Shown: positions 7,211 through 15,724, counted from the stretch's first letter. The stretch is DNA of 64,000 bases from Labrenzia sp. 011 (GCF_003075075.1 NZ_QCYM01000019.1:1-64000); one strand, 5' to 3'. The notes: generated by a model from the letters alone, not told the origin. A program made the numbers and translations.

Positions 7211-7579
7211 ATGACGGTACGGCCTCCGCAAACCGGCAGAAAAAACGACGACCCGCTTGCCGCCGCGCTGGAACAGGAAATATTCGCCGAAAAGGCATCG
7301 ACCCTCTCCCGGCTGACCGCCAAGCTGGAAAAGGCGCTGTCGGAGCTGCAAGCCGCGGAGAGCACAGGCGAATTGCCCGCCGGAGAGCGGGAGTTTCTGG
7401 TGGCGCAGGCAGGCGAGGCCCTGTGGCATGTCGTTATCCAGAGGGAACTCTGCGGCCTGCGCCAGCACAAGGCTTTCAACGACTTCCTTGCGGTGCCCAA
7501 AGAGGTTCGCCTGCGCATGGGCCCGGCCGGTGTTGCAGGAGAAAATTCACGAAAACACCGGGAAACGAAGCCCCTGTGA
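7211..7579 (+). CDS. DUF6665 family protein
   Basis: A 122-aa cytoplasmic protein of the DUF6665 family, found widely in Hyphomicrobiales. Two mainly helical halves are seen: LEQEIFAEKASTLSRLTAKL with a following helix, and EALWHVVIQREL leading to FNDFLAVPKEVRLRMGP. The start at 7211 removes an N-terminal extension of 31 codons that has no family similarity. No biochemical function is known to me. Confidence 0.75.
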   Translation: MTVRPPQTGRKNDDPLAAALEQEIFAEKASTLSRLTAKLEKALSELQAAESTGELPAGEREFLVAQAGEALWHVVIQRELCGLRQHKAFNDFLAVPKEVRLRMGPAGVAGENSRKHRETKPL

Positions 7580-7602
7580 CTGGCATCACTTCTTTGTTGA
7601 TG

Positions 7603-7669
7603 GCCCCCGCCTAAAGGAAGGAACCTGTTGCATCTCGGATGCCGTAGTGTTTCTTACTGGGGGCTTTTT
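7603..7669 (+). other. Candidate small structured RNA or long-range terminator
   Basis: GCCCCC (7603-7608) can pair with GGGGGC (7659-7664), closing a ~50-nt region that contains a second hairpin GCATC-TCG-GATGC, and TTTTT follows directly. It could be the terminator of the DUF6665 gene, a leader upstream of the DUF1402 gene, or a ~70-nt small RNA with its own terminator. No Rfam family is recognised by eye. Confidence 0.35.
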
Positions 7670-7779
7670 GCAAAATGAGTTATTTACTGTCGCAGTTAGC
7701 GAGCTATGTGAAACCATTGCGGTTAAAAGAGGCGGACACCGGTTGCCCGTGCTCACCAAACAACAACGCCAGGCGTAGA

Positions 7780-8790
7780 ATGATCACAAAGTGCAGGAAC
7801 ACAGGTTGGGTCGGGTTTCGTTCCCTGCTGGGAACAGGCTTTCTCTCGGCCGTTTTACTTCTCAACCCTGCTGTTCCCCTGTTCCCGGCCAGTCAGCCGG
7901 CAATGGCCCAGTCGGTCCGCGTGGTCCCGGAAGGCAACCGGTTCAGATCCCAGCCGAACATACCCTACGCCTCGGCCCGCCGGACATCCGCATCCAAGTC
8001 GTCCTATGATGCAAAATTCGAGAAGGTGCTTGGCGTCCTCAAGCGCGACCGCCGCCTGATTTCATCCATAAAGCGGGTGGCCTCGCGCTACGGCATCGAT
8101 CCGATCCATATCATCGGTGCCATCGTCGGCGAACATACCTACAATTACGACACGCTCGACAGCGCCCAGTCCTATTACGTCAAGGCCCTCGCCTATGCGG
8201 GCGTGCGCATCAGTTTCGAACTCAATGGCGAGCACGTGGAGACCTTCGTCGAGCGCCCGCAGTTCGACCGTTGCCGCAAGGACCATATCCAGGACAGCAG
8301 CGATCGCCGCTGGTCCTGTTACGAGAATGTCTGGAACAGCAAGTTCCGCGGGCGGTCCGTCGACGGCGTACGCTACCCGAAGAAGAATTTCAACGAAGCC
8401 TTCTTCCAGCCGCTCTTTGCCGGCCAGAGCTTCGGCCTGGGGCAGTTGAGCCCGCTGACGGTTCTGAAAATGACCGACCGCGTGGCCAAGCAAAGTAATT
8501 TCCGCAAGCTGCAGGCCAGAGATGCGGAAAGCGTTTACAAGGCCACGATGGATCCGAACATATCGCTCCACTATATGGCCGCCATCATTCAGGACGCCAT
8601 CGCCGCCTATAAATCCGTCGGCAAGGTCGATATCTCGAAGAATCCCGGCCTGACGGCGACCCTCTACAATCTCGGCGACCCGTGGAGCCGTGCGGCGAAA
8701 TTCCGCCGCACCGGCCGCTCATGGCCCCGCGAGAACTATTACGGCTGGCTGGTCAACGACCGGATCGACGACCTGAGGGCTCTTCTTTAG
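7780..8790 (+). CDS. DUF1402 family protein, lysozyme-like fold, periplasmic
   Basis: About 336 aa. A signal peptide (hydrophobic LGTGFLSAVLLLN, cleavage near PAMAQS) directs it to the periplasm. The mature region fits DUF1402 (PF07182), widespread in rhizobia. The stretch SRYGIDPIHIIGAIVGEHT, followed by FGLGQLSPLT, resembles the catalytic Glu and later motif of lysozyme-type lytic transglycosylases, so a peptidoglycan-cleaving role is plausible but unproven. The ATG at 7780 is preferred over 7675 because it puts the signal peptide at the N-terminus. Confidence 0.85.
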   Translation: MITKCRNTGWVGFRSLLGTGFLSAVLLLNPAVPLFPASQPAMAQSVRVVPEGNRFRSQPNIPYASARRTSASKSSYDAKFEKVLGVLKRDRRLISSIKRVASRYGIDPIHIIGAIVGEHTYNYDTLDSAQSYYVKALAYAGVRISFELNGEHVETFVERPQFDRCRKDHIQDSSDRRWSCYENVWNSKFRGRSVDGVRYPKKNFNEAFFQPLFAGQSFGLGQLSPLTVLKMTDRVAKQSNFRKLQARDAESVYKATMDPNISLHYMAAIIQDAIAAYKSVGKVDISKNPGLTATLYNLGDPWSRAAKFRRTGRSWPRENYYGWLVNDRIDDLRALL

Positions 8791-8818
8791 GGCCTGTCTT
8801 CCCCCATGAACTTGCGCC

Positions 8819-9517
8819 CTACGTCAGGAAGGGGTTCGTTTCCCGTTCGTGACCGATGGTGGACGCCTGTCCGTGTCCGGGAAGGAAGGAGACATCGTCT
8901 CCAAGCGGCAGCAGCTTCTCCCGGATCGATCTGATCAGGGTTGCGTGGTCGCCCCCCGGCAGGTCCGTCCGGCCGATCGACCCGGCAAAAAGAACATCTC
9001 CGGAAATCGCGAACCGCAGGTCCTTGTCGTAGAACACGAGATGGCCGGGCGAATGACCGGGACAATGCAGGACATCGAACAGGCGGCCGGCGATCTCGAC
9101 CTGGTCGCCCTCCGCCATCCAGCGGTCGGGCGTCACGGGTTTCACCCCCTCCACCCCGAATTGCGCGGCCTGTTCGGCCACCCTGTCGATCAGCGGCCGA
9201 TCGGCCTCATGCGGCCCCTCGACGGGAACCTTGAGGACCTCGGCCAGATCGGCGGCGCCGCCGACATGATCGATATGTCCATGTGTCAGAACGATTTTTT
9301 CCACCTTGACCCCATGGGTGTCGATGGCCGTCCGGATCCGCTCCACATCTCCGCCCGGATCGACAACCGTCCCGCGCATGGTGGACGGATCCCAGATCAG
9401 GGAACAGTTCTGCTGGAAAGGCGTCACGACGATAACCATGACCTGGATCGGCGGCATATCGTCTTCGCCGCCGCCGCGCGCGTCCCCCGCGTCGGCATTT
9501 GAAGTATTCTGGCTCAC
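8819..9517 (-). CDS. MBL-fold metallohydrolase (glyoxalase II-like)
   Basis: About 232 aa of a metallo-beta-lactamase-fold hydrolase. The HGHIDH metal motif (THGHIDHVGG), a later CPGHSPGH histidine, the SGDVLF aspartate and FLPGHGQ are all present, the full di-zinc set of the glyoxalase II-like/YcbL group. The likely role is hydrolysis of a thioester such as S-lactoylglutathione; the true substrate is unknown. The GTG start at 9517 is chosen because AGAGGAGG stands 6 bases upstream. The frame stays open another 48 codons upstream. Convergent with the DUF1402 gene. Confidence 0.88.
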   Translation of the reverse strand: MSQNTSNADAGDARGGGEDDMPPIQVMVIVVTPFQQNCSLIWDPSTMRGTVVDPGGDVERIRTAIDTHGVKVEKIVLTHGHIDHVGGAADLAEVLKVPVEGPHEADRPLIDRVAEQAAQFGVEGVKPVTPDRWMAEGDQVEIAGRLFDVLHCPGHSPGHLVFYDKDLRFAISGDVLFAGSIGRTDLPGGDHATLIRSIREKLLPLGDDVSFLPGHGQASTIGHERETNPFLT

Positions 9518-9682
9518 ATCCGCCTCCTCTGGCAACAACACCCGTCCGCCCTGTAAGAAATACGGGACAACGGCAACTGCCGTCACGTTTCTGGTAACTA
9601 GCGGCTTCACCTTGCCGCGTGCATTTCGTACAAGATGTATGGGCCGCTGAGAAGATGGCAACCATAATCGGGTAACCGGCTA

Positions 9683-10780
9683 ATGACGCTGAGACTATTT
9701 ACATTTCTGATATCTGCCGCGGCGACCCTTGTCATCGCTCCCGCCGCGTCGGCGCAGCCCGGCCGCACCCCTCCGAGCTTCGACAGCTGGACCGTCGATT
9801 GCGGCAATACCGGTGTGTGTTTCGCATCGTCCTTTACCCGCACCCAGTCGGTGTGGGTGGATCTGCGCATCGTGCGGGACTGGCAGGCGGAAGCCCAGCC
9901 GCTGGTGCGCCTGACCACAAACACCGAATTGCCCCGCGAAGGCATCCTGCGCTTCGACGTCGACGGCGTGGAAATCGAGGCCCTGCCGATCGAACAGCTA
10001 CGGGAAATGCAGCCCACGGTAACCGCACCGGCCGGTTTCCGGCCCCTTGGCGGCGAGGGTTTCTGGTATCCCACCGGCCCGGTAACGGCCACGCTGCTGC
10101 AAGCCATGCAGTCCGGTCAGGAACTGAAAATCCATCTGCCCGCGGCAAAGGATGCCGACCCTGTCGCGGTTCCCGTCTCCCTGCAGGGCCTGAAAGCCGG
10201 CCTGCTGTGGCTCGACCGGCAGCAGGACCGCACAGGCACTGTCGCCGCCATCGTGGGCCCCGGCACGGAACCTGCCAGGGATGCGCCCCATGCCATGCCG
10301 CTCGTCAGTGCCGATCAGCTGCCGCCGGAAGTCGCTGCGGTCTGGTCCGCCAACCGTCTGTGCTCCGAAATCGACCCGGCAATCTTCGCCGGCCTGAACG
10401 CCGTGCGCGTTCCCCTGGAGGAAAACGGCTCCCTCTACATCATTCCCTGTGGCGCCCCCACCGCCTACAACAGCCCCTATGTCGCGGTCCTCTCCGGCAA
10501 GGACGGCGCGGCCCGCCAGGTCCATGTGGCCCGCATGTCGGAAAAGGGCCCGGTGGCAACCGACCTGATCTACAATGCCAGGTGGTCGCCGGCGGATCAG
10601 CAGCTTGTCAGCTACTTCAAGGGCTCCGGTGTCGGCGAATGCGGCATCTGGAACAGGTGGATCTGGAACGGAACCGGGCTGGTCCTGCTTGAGGAAGCCA
10701 CCCGCAAAACATGCGACGGAACCGTCCCCGACTTGTCCAGTTGGTCAAATACCTGGCCTCCGAAAAACGCCGCGAATTAG
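9683..10780 (+). CDS. DUF1176 domain secreted protein
   Basis: A 365-aa protein with a clear signal peptide (LFTFLISAAATLVIAPAASA) and a DUF1176 (PF06674) body. Hallmarks are FDSWTVDCGNTGVC near the N-terminus of the mature form and the C-terminal GECGIWNRWIWNGTGLVLLE block with several cysteines. DUF1176 proteins are periplasmic and uncharacterised; the spaced cysteines suggest disulfides. It stands alone, divergent from the MBL-fold gene. Confidence 0.85.
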   Translation: MTLRLFTFLISAAATLVIAPAASAQPGRTPPSFDSWTVDCGNTGVCFASSFTRTQSVWVDLRIVRDWQAEAQPLVRLTTNTELPREGILRFDVDGVEIEALPIEQLREMQPTVTAPAGFRPLGGEGFWYPTGPVTATLLQAMQSGQELKIHLPAAKDADPVAVPVSLQGLKAGLLWLDRQQDRTGTVAAIVGPGTEPARDAPHAMPLVSADQLPPEVAAVWSANRLCSEIDPAIFAGLNAVRVPLEENGSLYIIPCGAPTAYNSPYVAVLSGKDGAARQVHVARMSEKGPVATDLIYNARWSPADQQLVSYFKGSGVGECGIWNRWIWNGTGLVLLEEATRKTCDGTVPDLSSWSNTWPPKNAAN

Positions 10781-10994
10781 CGCGCGGACCAAGGATTCTC
10801 TTGCGGTTTTGTCCCACCCGCCCTTATGATGAAAATGCAGCGGCTGGATAGGGATGCGGCAGGTGTGTTTCAGCCCGATCCCAGAATGTTGAACAGGCGT
10901 ACCGGGTGCGTCTGGTTGAGGGGACTCGACTGTGAAGGCGGGTGTGATTGATCGGTATGTGCCGAAAGGGCGCAGCAGTTAAGGTGATCTGGTA

Positions 10995-11882
10995 ATGCAC
11001 GATGGCGATTCGGACCGGCGGTCGCGTGGTCGGCGCGGCGGCAAGCGCGAGTTTGGCGGTCCGCAAGACTTCGGCAGTGATTTCGGCGGAAGCGATTTCG
11101 GTGGTGGTGACTTTGGCGGTGGCCGGGACGGCGGCTACCGGGGTGGACGTGACAACAACTTTGGTGGCGGCCCTGGCCGCGACGAAAGAGACAGCGGTTT
11201 CGGCGGCGGCCGGAGCGGCGGATATGGCGGTCGTGAGGGCGGCTACGGCGGCGGTGCCGGACGTGTCGGTTATGGCGACAACGGCGGCGGTGCCGGACGT
11301 GTCGGTTATGGCGACAACGGCGGCGGCGACCGCTTTGGCGGCGGCGGCAATCGCGAAGGCGGCTATGGCAGCCGGGGCGGTTACGGTGGCGGCAATCGTG
11401 AAGGTGGCGGCTATGGCAGCGGCGGTTACGGCGGCGGCAACCGTGAAGGCGGTGGTTATGCCGGCGGCGGCAACCGCGAAGGTGGCGGTTACGGCGGTGG
11501 CAATCGTGAAGGCGGCGGCTATGGCGGCGGCCGGGGCGGATACGGCAATCGGGAGGGCGGAGACGGTGACGGCTTCCGTCAGCAACGCCCGAACCGGGAC
11601 ATGCCTCCGGTCGAACGCGGTCCGCGTCAACCCGGCACGGTAAAGTTCTTCAAGACGGACAAGGGGTTCGGCTTCATCACACCGGATGAAGGCGATGCAG
11701 ATGTCTTTGTGCACATCTCTGCCGTTGAACGCTCCGGCTTCACCTCGCTCGACAGCGGCCAGCGGGTTTCCTTCGAAACCGAACCGGACCGCCGAGGCAA
11801 GGGCCCCAAGGCGGTCAACCTGCAGGCTCTGGATGAAGACGGCAACCCTGTCGAGCAGGACAGCCAGCCGGGCGAGAACTGA
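10995..11882 (+). CDS. Cold-shock domain protein with long Gly/Arg-rich N-terminal tail
   Basis: About 295 aa. Residues ~1-200 are low complexity: repeats of [17 protein letters not shown] and FGG with RGG/RG spacing. Residues ~214-283 form a complete cold-shock domain with RNP1 (KGFGFI) and RNP2 (DVFVHIS). Ordinary bacterial CSPs are ~70 aa; this order (RGG-like tail first, CSD last) is rare and resembles, in reverse, plant glycine-rich CSD proteins. It likely binds single-stranded RNA/DNA, with the tail adding weak RNA binding or self-association; that part is inference. A 36-bp perfect tandem repeat lies inside the tail. A strong terminator follows. Confidence 0.85.
   Translation: MHDGDSDRRSRGRRGGKREFGGPQDFGSDFGGSDFGGGDFGGGRDGGYRGGRDNNFGGGPGRDERDSGFGGGRSGGYGGREGGYGGGAGRVGYGDNGGGAGRVGYGDNGGGDRFGGGGNREGGYGSRGGYGGGNREGGGYGSGGYGGGNREGGGYAGGGNREGGGYGGGNREGGGYGGGRGGYGNREGGDGDGFRQQRPNRDMPPVERGPRQPGTVKFFKTDKGFGFITPDEGDADVFVHISAVERSGFTSLDSGQRVSFETEPDRRGKGPKAVNLQALDEDGNPVEQDSQPGEN
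11253..11324 (+). repeat. 36-bp perfect tandem repeat inside the Gly-rich CSP gene
   Basis: The unit beginning GGTGCCGGACGTGTCGG occurs twice back to back, offset exactly 36 bases, encoding [12 protein letters not shown] twice. Further imperfect ~30-bp [17 protein letters not shown] repeats follow. Length variation by slippage is likely. Confidence 0.85.
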
Positions 11883-11906
11883 AAAGTCCCACCCTCGGGT
11901 GAACTC

Positions 11907-11933
11907 TTTGGGCGTGGCTGAGCCACGCCCAAA
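11907..11933 (+). terminator. Terminator of the Gly-rich CSP gene
   Basis: TTTGGGCGTGGC-TGA-GCCACGCCCAAA is a perfect 12-bp stem with a 3-nt loop, 24 bases after the stop and followed by TTCGTTT. The AAA/TTT ends make it usable on either strand. Confidence 0.75.
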
Positions 11934-12240
11934 TTCGTTTCCGACGCTCCCACCCGGACGATGGGCTGGCCTGCCGCACAGAAGCGGCACCCTGCCCCCC
12001 GCGCGCCAGTATGGAGCGCGAACCTTCTCCCGTTGGAACAATGCGCCTTGGCAGCAACCGGGTTACGCGGGCGCTTCTCTCTCGCCGAAAAACCCTCTAT
12101 AAGGCAGCTCTGAACGCCTCTCGGGCCGACACCGTCTTCGACCCTTCGCTCGCGGACGCCCTGCCCCGAAGCGTCAGGATCTCTCAATTTCCCTGCTGCC
12201 ATGCCGTTGCGCATGCAGGCAGACTGAACCAGGTGGTTTC
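11934..12240. other. Intergenic region, no gene recognised
   Basis: About 300 bp between the CSP terminator and the GNAT gene. Short frames here have no family similarity. It should contain the promoter of the GNAT-rlmJ pair, but I see no clear motif. Confidence 0.45.
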
Positions 12241-12768
12241 ATGACATCCAGGCCGTCCTTCCCCGCAATCGTGCGACCGTACCGGCCGGGCGATCTGAGC
12301 ACACTTCTGCCGCTGAACAATGCAGCCGTCCCCGCCGTCAATGAACTGACGGCCGAAGAGCTGGTCGACCTGGTCAATTCCGCCCTGATCTGCCTGGTCG
12401 CGGAAATCGACGGGCAACCGGCAGGCTTCCTGCTGTGCCTGGGCGACGGCGATACATATGACAGCCGCAACTATCGCTGGCTGAGCGAACGCCTGTCGAA
12501 TTTCGCCTATACCGACCGCATCGCCGTCGACGCGCAACAGCGGGGACGCAAGATCGGCGAGGCCCTTTACGACGCGCTCTTCCGGCACCTTGCCGGAACC
12601 GGACGCTGCTTCGTCTGCGAGGTCAATGAACGCCCGCCCAATCCCGGCTCCCTCAAGTTTCACAAGAGGCTGGGTTTTGAGGAGATCGGCAACGCCGATC
12701 ACGGAGACAAGGCCGTCGTCTATCTGAAACGCCCGCCGCAACCGGCAAATCCGGATCAGGGCGCATGA
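12241..12768 (+). CDS. GNAT family N-acetyltransferase
   Basis: A 175-aa GNAT-fold acetyltransferase. The acetyl-CoA pyrophosphate loop is seen as VDAQQRGRKIGEALYDAL (motif A, RGRKIG), after a beta strand ending YTDRIAV. Motif B-like FHKRLGFEEIG follows near the C-terminus. The substrate cannot be told from sequence. Its stop overlaps the rlmJ start by 4 bp (ATGA), so the two are translationally coupled. Confidence 0.88.
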   Translation: MTSRPSFPAIVRPYRPGDLSTLLPLNNAAVPAVNELTAEELVDLVNSALICLVAEIDGQPAGFLLCLGDGDTYDSRNYRWLSERLSNFAYTDRIAVDAQQRGRKIGEALYDALFRHLAGTGRCFVCEVNERPPNPGSLKFHKRLGFEEIGNADHGDKAVVYLKRPPQPANPDQGA

Positions 12769-13613
12769 ACTACCGGCATGTCTATCATGCGGGAAACCTC
12801 GGCGATGTGCTGAAACATGCCGTGCTCGCGCGCCTGATTGACTATTTCAAGCGCAAGGACAAGGCCTTCCGCCTCTTCGACACCCATGCCGGAACCGGCT
12901 GCTACGACCTCACTTCGGCCGAAACCCAAAAGACCGGGGAATGGCAGCAGGGGATCGGCAGGATACTGGCGGCGGATATGCCGCCCGCCGTTGCCGACCT
13001 CCTGGCCCCCTGGCTCGGGGTTGTCCGCGCGCTCAATCCCGATGGCGGGCTGAAGATCTATCCGGGCTCGCCTCTGCTTGCACGCAACCTGTTGCGCCCG
13101 ATCGACCGTCTCACCCTGACGGAACTGCACCCGGCCGACTTCAAGACCCTGTCGGATCTCTTCGCCGGCGACCATCAGGTCAAGACCATCCATCTGGATG
13201 GCTGGCTCGCCCTGGGCAGCTTTCTGCCGCCGAAGGAAAAGCGCGGACTTGTGCTGATCGACCCCGCCTATGAAGAATCCGATGAGTTCGAGCGCATGAC
13301 CGGCGCGGTTGTGAACGGCTGGAAGAAGTGGGCCGGCGGCACCTATGCCATCTGGTATCCGCTGAAGGACGCCAGGGCGATCCGCCGGATGCACGAGACC
13401 TTCCGGGAGGAAGGTCTGCGCGATGTCCTGACACTGGAACTCACGGCCGGCAAAAGCGGTCCGGATACGAGAATGCTGGGTTCCGGCATGACGCTCATCA
13501 ACCCGCCGTTCACTCTGGCTGATGAAATGCGCGTGGTCCTGCCATGGCTCTCCGGCGTGTTGCATTCAGCGCCCGGAGCAGGCTGGAACGTGACCCAGAT
13601 CATCGGGGAATAA
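12765..13613 (+). CDS. rlmJ: 23S rRNA (adenine(2030)-N6)-methyltransferase RlmJ
   Basis: A 282-aa SAM-dependent methyltransferase that modifies A2030 of 23S rRNA. Signature stretches are the N-terminal MNYRHVYHAGNLGDVLKH, the SAM-binding FDTHAGTGCYDL, the catalytic-type GLVLIDPAYE (DPPY-like, here DPAY) and C-terminal GSGMTLINPP. Length equals the usual family length. It is coupled to the upstream GNAT gene by an ATGA overlap. Confidence 0.93.
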   Translation: MNYRHVYHAGNLGDVLKHAVLARLIDYFKRKDKAFRLFDTHAGTGCYDLTSAETQKTGEWQQGIGRILAADMPPAVADLLAPWLGVVRALNPDGGLKIYPGSPLLARNLLRPIDRLTLTELHPADFKTLSDLFAGDHQVKTIHLDGWLALGSFLPPKEKRGLVLIDPAYEESDEFERMTGAVVNGWKKWAGGTYAIWYPLKDARAIRRMHETFREEGLRDVLTLELTAGKSGPDTRMLGSGMTLINPPFTLADEMRVVLPWLSGVLHSAPGAGWNVTQIIGE

Positions 13614-13711
13614 TCACCGTCCCGCAGACAATTTAGCGCCGATCAGCGCTTGACCTCGGAGCGGCCCTCCCCCATCGTCTTCCTGACAATTTACATACCG
13701 GAGTTCTTGCC

Positions 13712-14158
13712 GTGCATGTTGCCCGTTCCATCCGTTTCGTCCTGTCCGCCCTGACTGTCTGTGCCGGCTTCGCCCTGCCCGCCGCGGCGGAAGAAAACCA
13801 TGTCTATTTTTCCTTCGCCGGCAAGCAGCGCGTGCCCGACTGCAGCGCCGCTTCCGTCCGCAGCGCCGTTGCCGGTTCGGTCGCCCGCGCGAAAAAGGAT
13901 TATTACGAAGGCCGCACCATCCTGGGCATCGATGAGATCCGGGAAACCGGCTACCAGGTCGACGGCCTCAGCCCTGTTGCCCGCCGCTACTGCCGCGGCA
14001 AGGCCAGCCTATCCGACGGCAGCTACCAGTCCGTCGAGTATCTCGTCGAGGAACATGGCGGTTTTCTCGGTATTGGCTGGAACGTGGAAGCCTGCATGGC
14101 ACCGCTCGACAAGTGGCATGTCTATGGTGACCATTGCAGCACCACCCGCCCGCACTGA
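13712..14158 (+). CDS. Secreted cysteine-containing protein of unknown function
   Basis: A 148-aa protein (GTG start) with a signal peptide (FVLSALTVCAGFALPAAAEE). The mature part has four cysteines (VPDCSAA, RRYCRGK, EACMAP, DHCSTT) and conserved-looking aromatic stretches (GIGWNVEACMAP, WHVYGDHC). It is probably a small disulfide-bonded periplasmic protein. No family is recognised. It directly precedes the RNase T2 gene with a 20-bp gap and may be co-transcribed. Confidence 0.65.
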   Translation: MHVARSIRFVLSALTVCAGFALPAAAEENHVYFSFAGKQRVPDCSAASVRSAVAGSVARAKKDYYEGRTILGIDEIRETGYQVDGLSPVARRYCRGKASLSDGSYQSVEYLVEEHGGFLGIGWNVEACMAPLDKWHVYGDHCSTTRPH

Positions 14159-14178
14159 GCGAACACAAGGTCTTTCCC

Positions 14179-14835
14179 ATGGCGTTCCCGAGCCGCACAT
14201 GGCTGCTGTCCGCCTGTCTTCTGGCAGGTTTCATGTCGGCACCGGCTCTTGCGGACCAGCCCGGAAAATTCGACTTTTACGTCCTCTCGCTCTCCTGGTC
14301 GCCCACCTATTGCAAGCAGGAAGGCGATGAGGCCAATCCGCACCAGTGCGACGTCAGCGATCCCTACCGCTTCGTGGTGCATGGTCTGTGGCCCCAGTAT
14401 GAACAGGGCTACCCGCAATCCTGCCCGGGCATGCCCCAACGTATCGACCGCCGGATCGCCGTGGACATGGAAGATATCATGCCAAGCCACTCGCTTGTCT
14501 TCTACCAGTGGCGCAAGCACGGCACCTGCTCCGGTCTCGACCCCGAGGACTATTTCAGCCTGACCCGTCAGGCCTTCGAGAAGATCGCCATTCCCGGCGT
14601 CTTCGAGAAACTGGAAAAGCGCGGCAAGGCGGCACCGGCCACCGTCGAAAAAGCCTTCCGCCTCGCCAATCCGGGTCTGAAGGAAGAGGGCATGGCCGTT
14701 ACCTGCGATCAGGGAGAGCTGGAGGATGTCCGTATCTGCCTGACGAAAGACCTGGCCTTCCGCGCCTGCCCTGACGTAGACCGGTCCGGATGCAGGTCCT
14801 CCACCCTCGCCGTGCCTCCCCCCGCCGGCCGGTAG
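14179..14835 (+). CDS. Secreted ribonuclease T2 family protein
   Basis: About 218 aa. A signal peptide (LLSACLLAGFMSAPALA) is followed by an RNase T2 domain with both catalytic segments: CAS I in FVVHGLWPQ and CAS II in FYQWRKHGTCSG, each with the catalytic histidine. It degrades single-stranded RNA in the periplasm or outside the cell, for nutrient scavenging or RNA turnover. The start at 14179 puts the signal peptide first; the frame runs 15 codons further up into the preceding gene. Confidence 0.92.
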   Translation: MAFPSRTWLLSACLLAGFMSAPALADQPGKFDFYVLSLSWSPTYCKQEGDEANPHQCDVSDPYRFVVHGLWPQYEQGYPQSCPGMPQRIDRRIAVDMEDIMPSHSLVFYQWRKHGTCSGLDPEDYFSLTRQAFEKIAIPGVFEKLEKRGKAAPATVEKAFRLANPGLKEEGMAVTCDQGELEDVRICLTKDLAFRACPDVDRSGCRSSTLAVPPPAGR

Positions 14836-14887
14836 GACCGACCAGCCGGCCGCACGCCCCAAGCTTCCCCGTACCGGAGTTAGAACC

Positions 14888-15538
14888 ATGATGAAGTTAC
14901 GCTCGTCTCCCGCCTCGCCTTTCGGGCGCAAGGTGAAACTCGCCGCGGCCATCCTCGGCCTGAAGGACCGGATCGAGGTTCAGGATACCAACACGGCCGA
15001 TCCCGCCGACAGTATTCGCAACCAGAACCCGCTCGGCAAGATCCCGGCCCTCGTCCTGGAAGACGGCGAGGTGCTTTATGACAGCGCCGTGATTGTGGAA
15101 TATCTCGACTTTATCGCTGGCGGCGACAGGCTTTTTCCGGCCGGCGAAGCACGCTTCGCCGTGCTGCGCGACCAGACCCTCGCCGATGGCATCATGGATG
15201 CCGCCATCCTTCGGGTGTATGAAAAGCGCTTCAAGGAAAAGCAGTACCGGGATCCGGCATGGGATGCCTACCAGGGGGCCAAGATGGAGCGGGGCCTGGC
15301 CTATTTCGAGGAAAAGACACCGCCTGCGCCCGCCACGACGGCCGATGTCACCGCCGGCACGCTGACGCTGGCCTGCGCCCTCGGGTACCTCGACATGCGT
15401 TTCGCCGGTGAGTGGCGTCACGACCATCCCGGGCTTGTCGCCTGGCTGGATGCCTTCGAAGCCGTGGTTTCCGCCTTTACCGACACCAGGCAACCACCGG
15501 CTCCGGTACCGGAGAACGCCCCGGCACAGCTGCGCTGA
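14888..15538 (+). CDS. Glutathione S-transferase family protein
   Basis: A 216-aa soluble GST. The N-terminal thioredoxin-like domain carries SSPASPFGRKVKL with the S.FGRKV active-site pattern, then NPLGKIPAL (cis-Pro) and YDSAVIVEYLD (SNAIL-like glutathione-binding stretch). The C-terminal half is all-helical, with VTAGTLTLACALGYLDMRF. The substrate is unknown. It is convergent with the RND efflux operon. Confidence 0.9.
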   Translation: MMKLRSSPASPFGRKVKLAAAILGLKDRIEVQDTNTADPADSIRNQNPLGKIPALVLEDGEVLYDSAVIVEYLDFIAGGDRLFPAGEARFAVLRDQTLADGIMDAAILRVYEKRFKEKQYRDPAWDAYQGAKMERGLAYFEEKTPPAPATTADVTAGTLTLACALGYLDMRFAGEWRHDHPGLVAWLDAFEAVVSAFTDTRQPPAPVPENAPAQLR

Positions 15539-15567
15539 GACGGCCCGGAAATGCTGGTTTGGTGTAT

Positions 15568-15625
15568 GTCGCGTTCAAGCAAAGTCATGGGTTCGGGCGA
15601 ATTCCCGAATTCAATTCCACGCGAC
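15568..15625. repeat. Dispersed 58-bp inverted-repeat element, copy 1
   Basis: Outer arms GTCGCGT / ACGCGAC and inner arms TTCGGG / CCCGAA make a two-stage hairpin. A second copy of the same length lies at 45594-45651, with 45 of 58 identical positions by my count. Both copies lie between convergent genes. Confidence 0.65.
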
Positions 15626-15724
15626 TGGCTCCAGACCTGCTGACATGATCGCACCTGGTCTCGCTCTTCCTGTGATCGCAGCGGGAACCGTCCGAGACCA
15701 GTTCCCTGCCCGGACCTGACGCCC

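Noticed and set aside
10824..12041. 405-codon minus-strand frame opposite the Gly-rich cold-shock gene
   Set aside because: Ala/Thr/Val repeats are simply the complement of the GGC/GGT-rich repeat; the plus strand has a real cold-shock domain.
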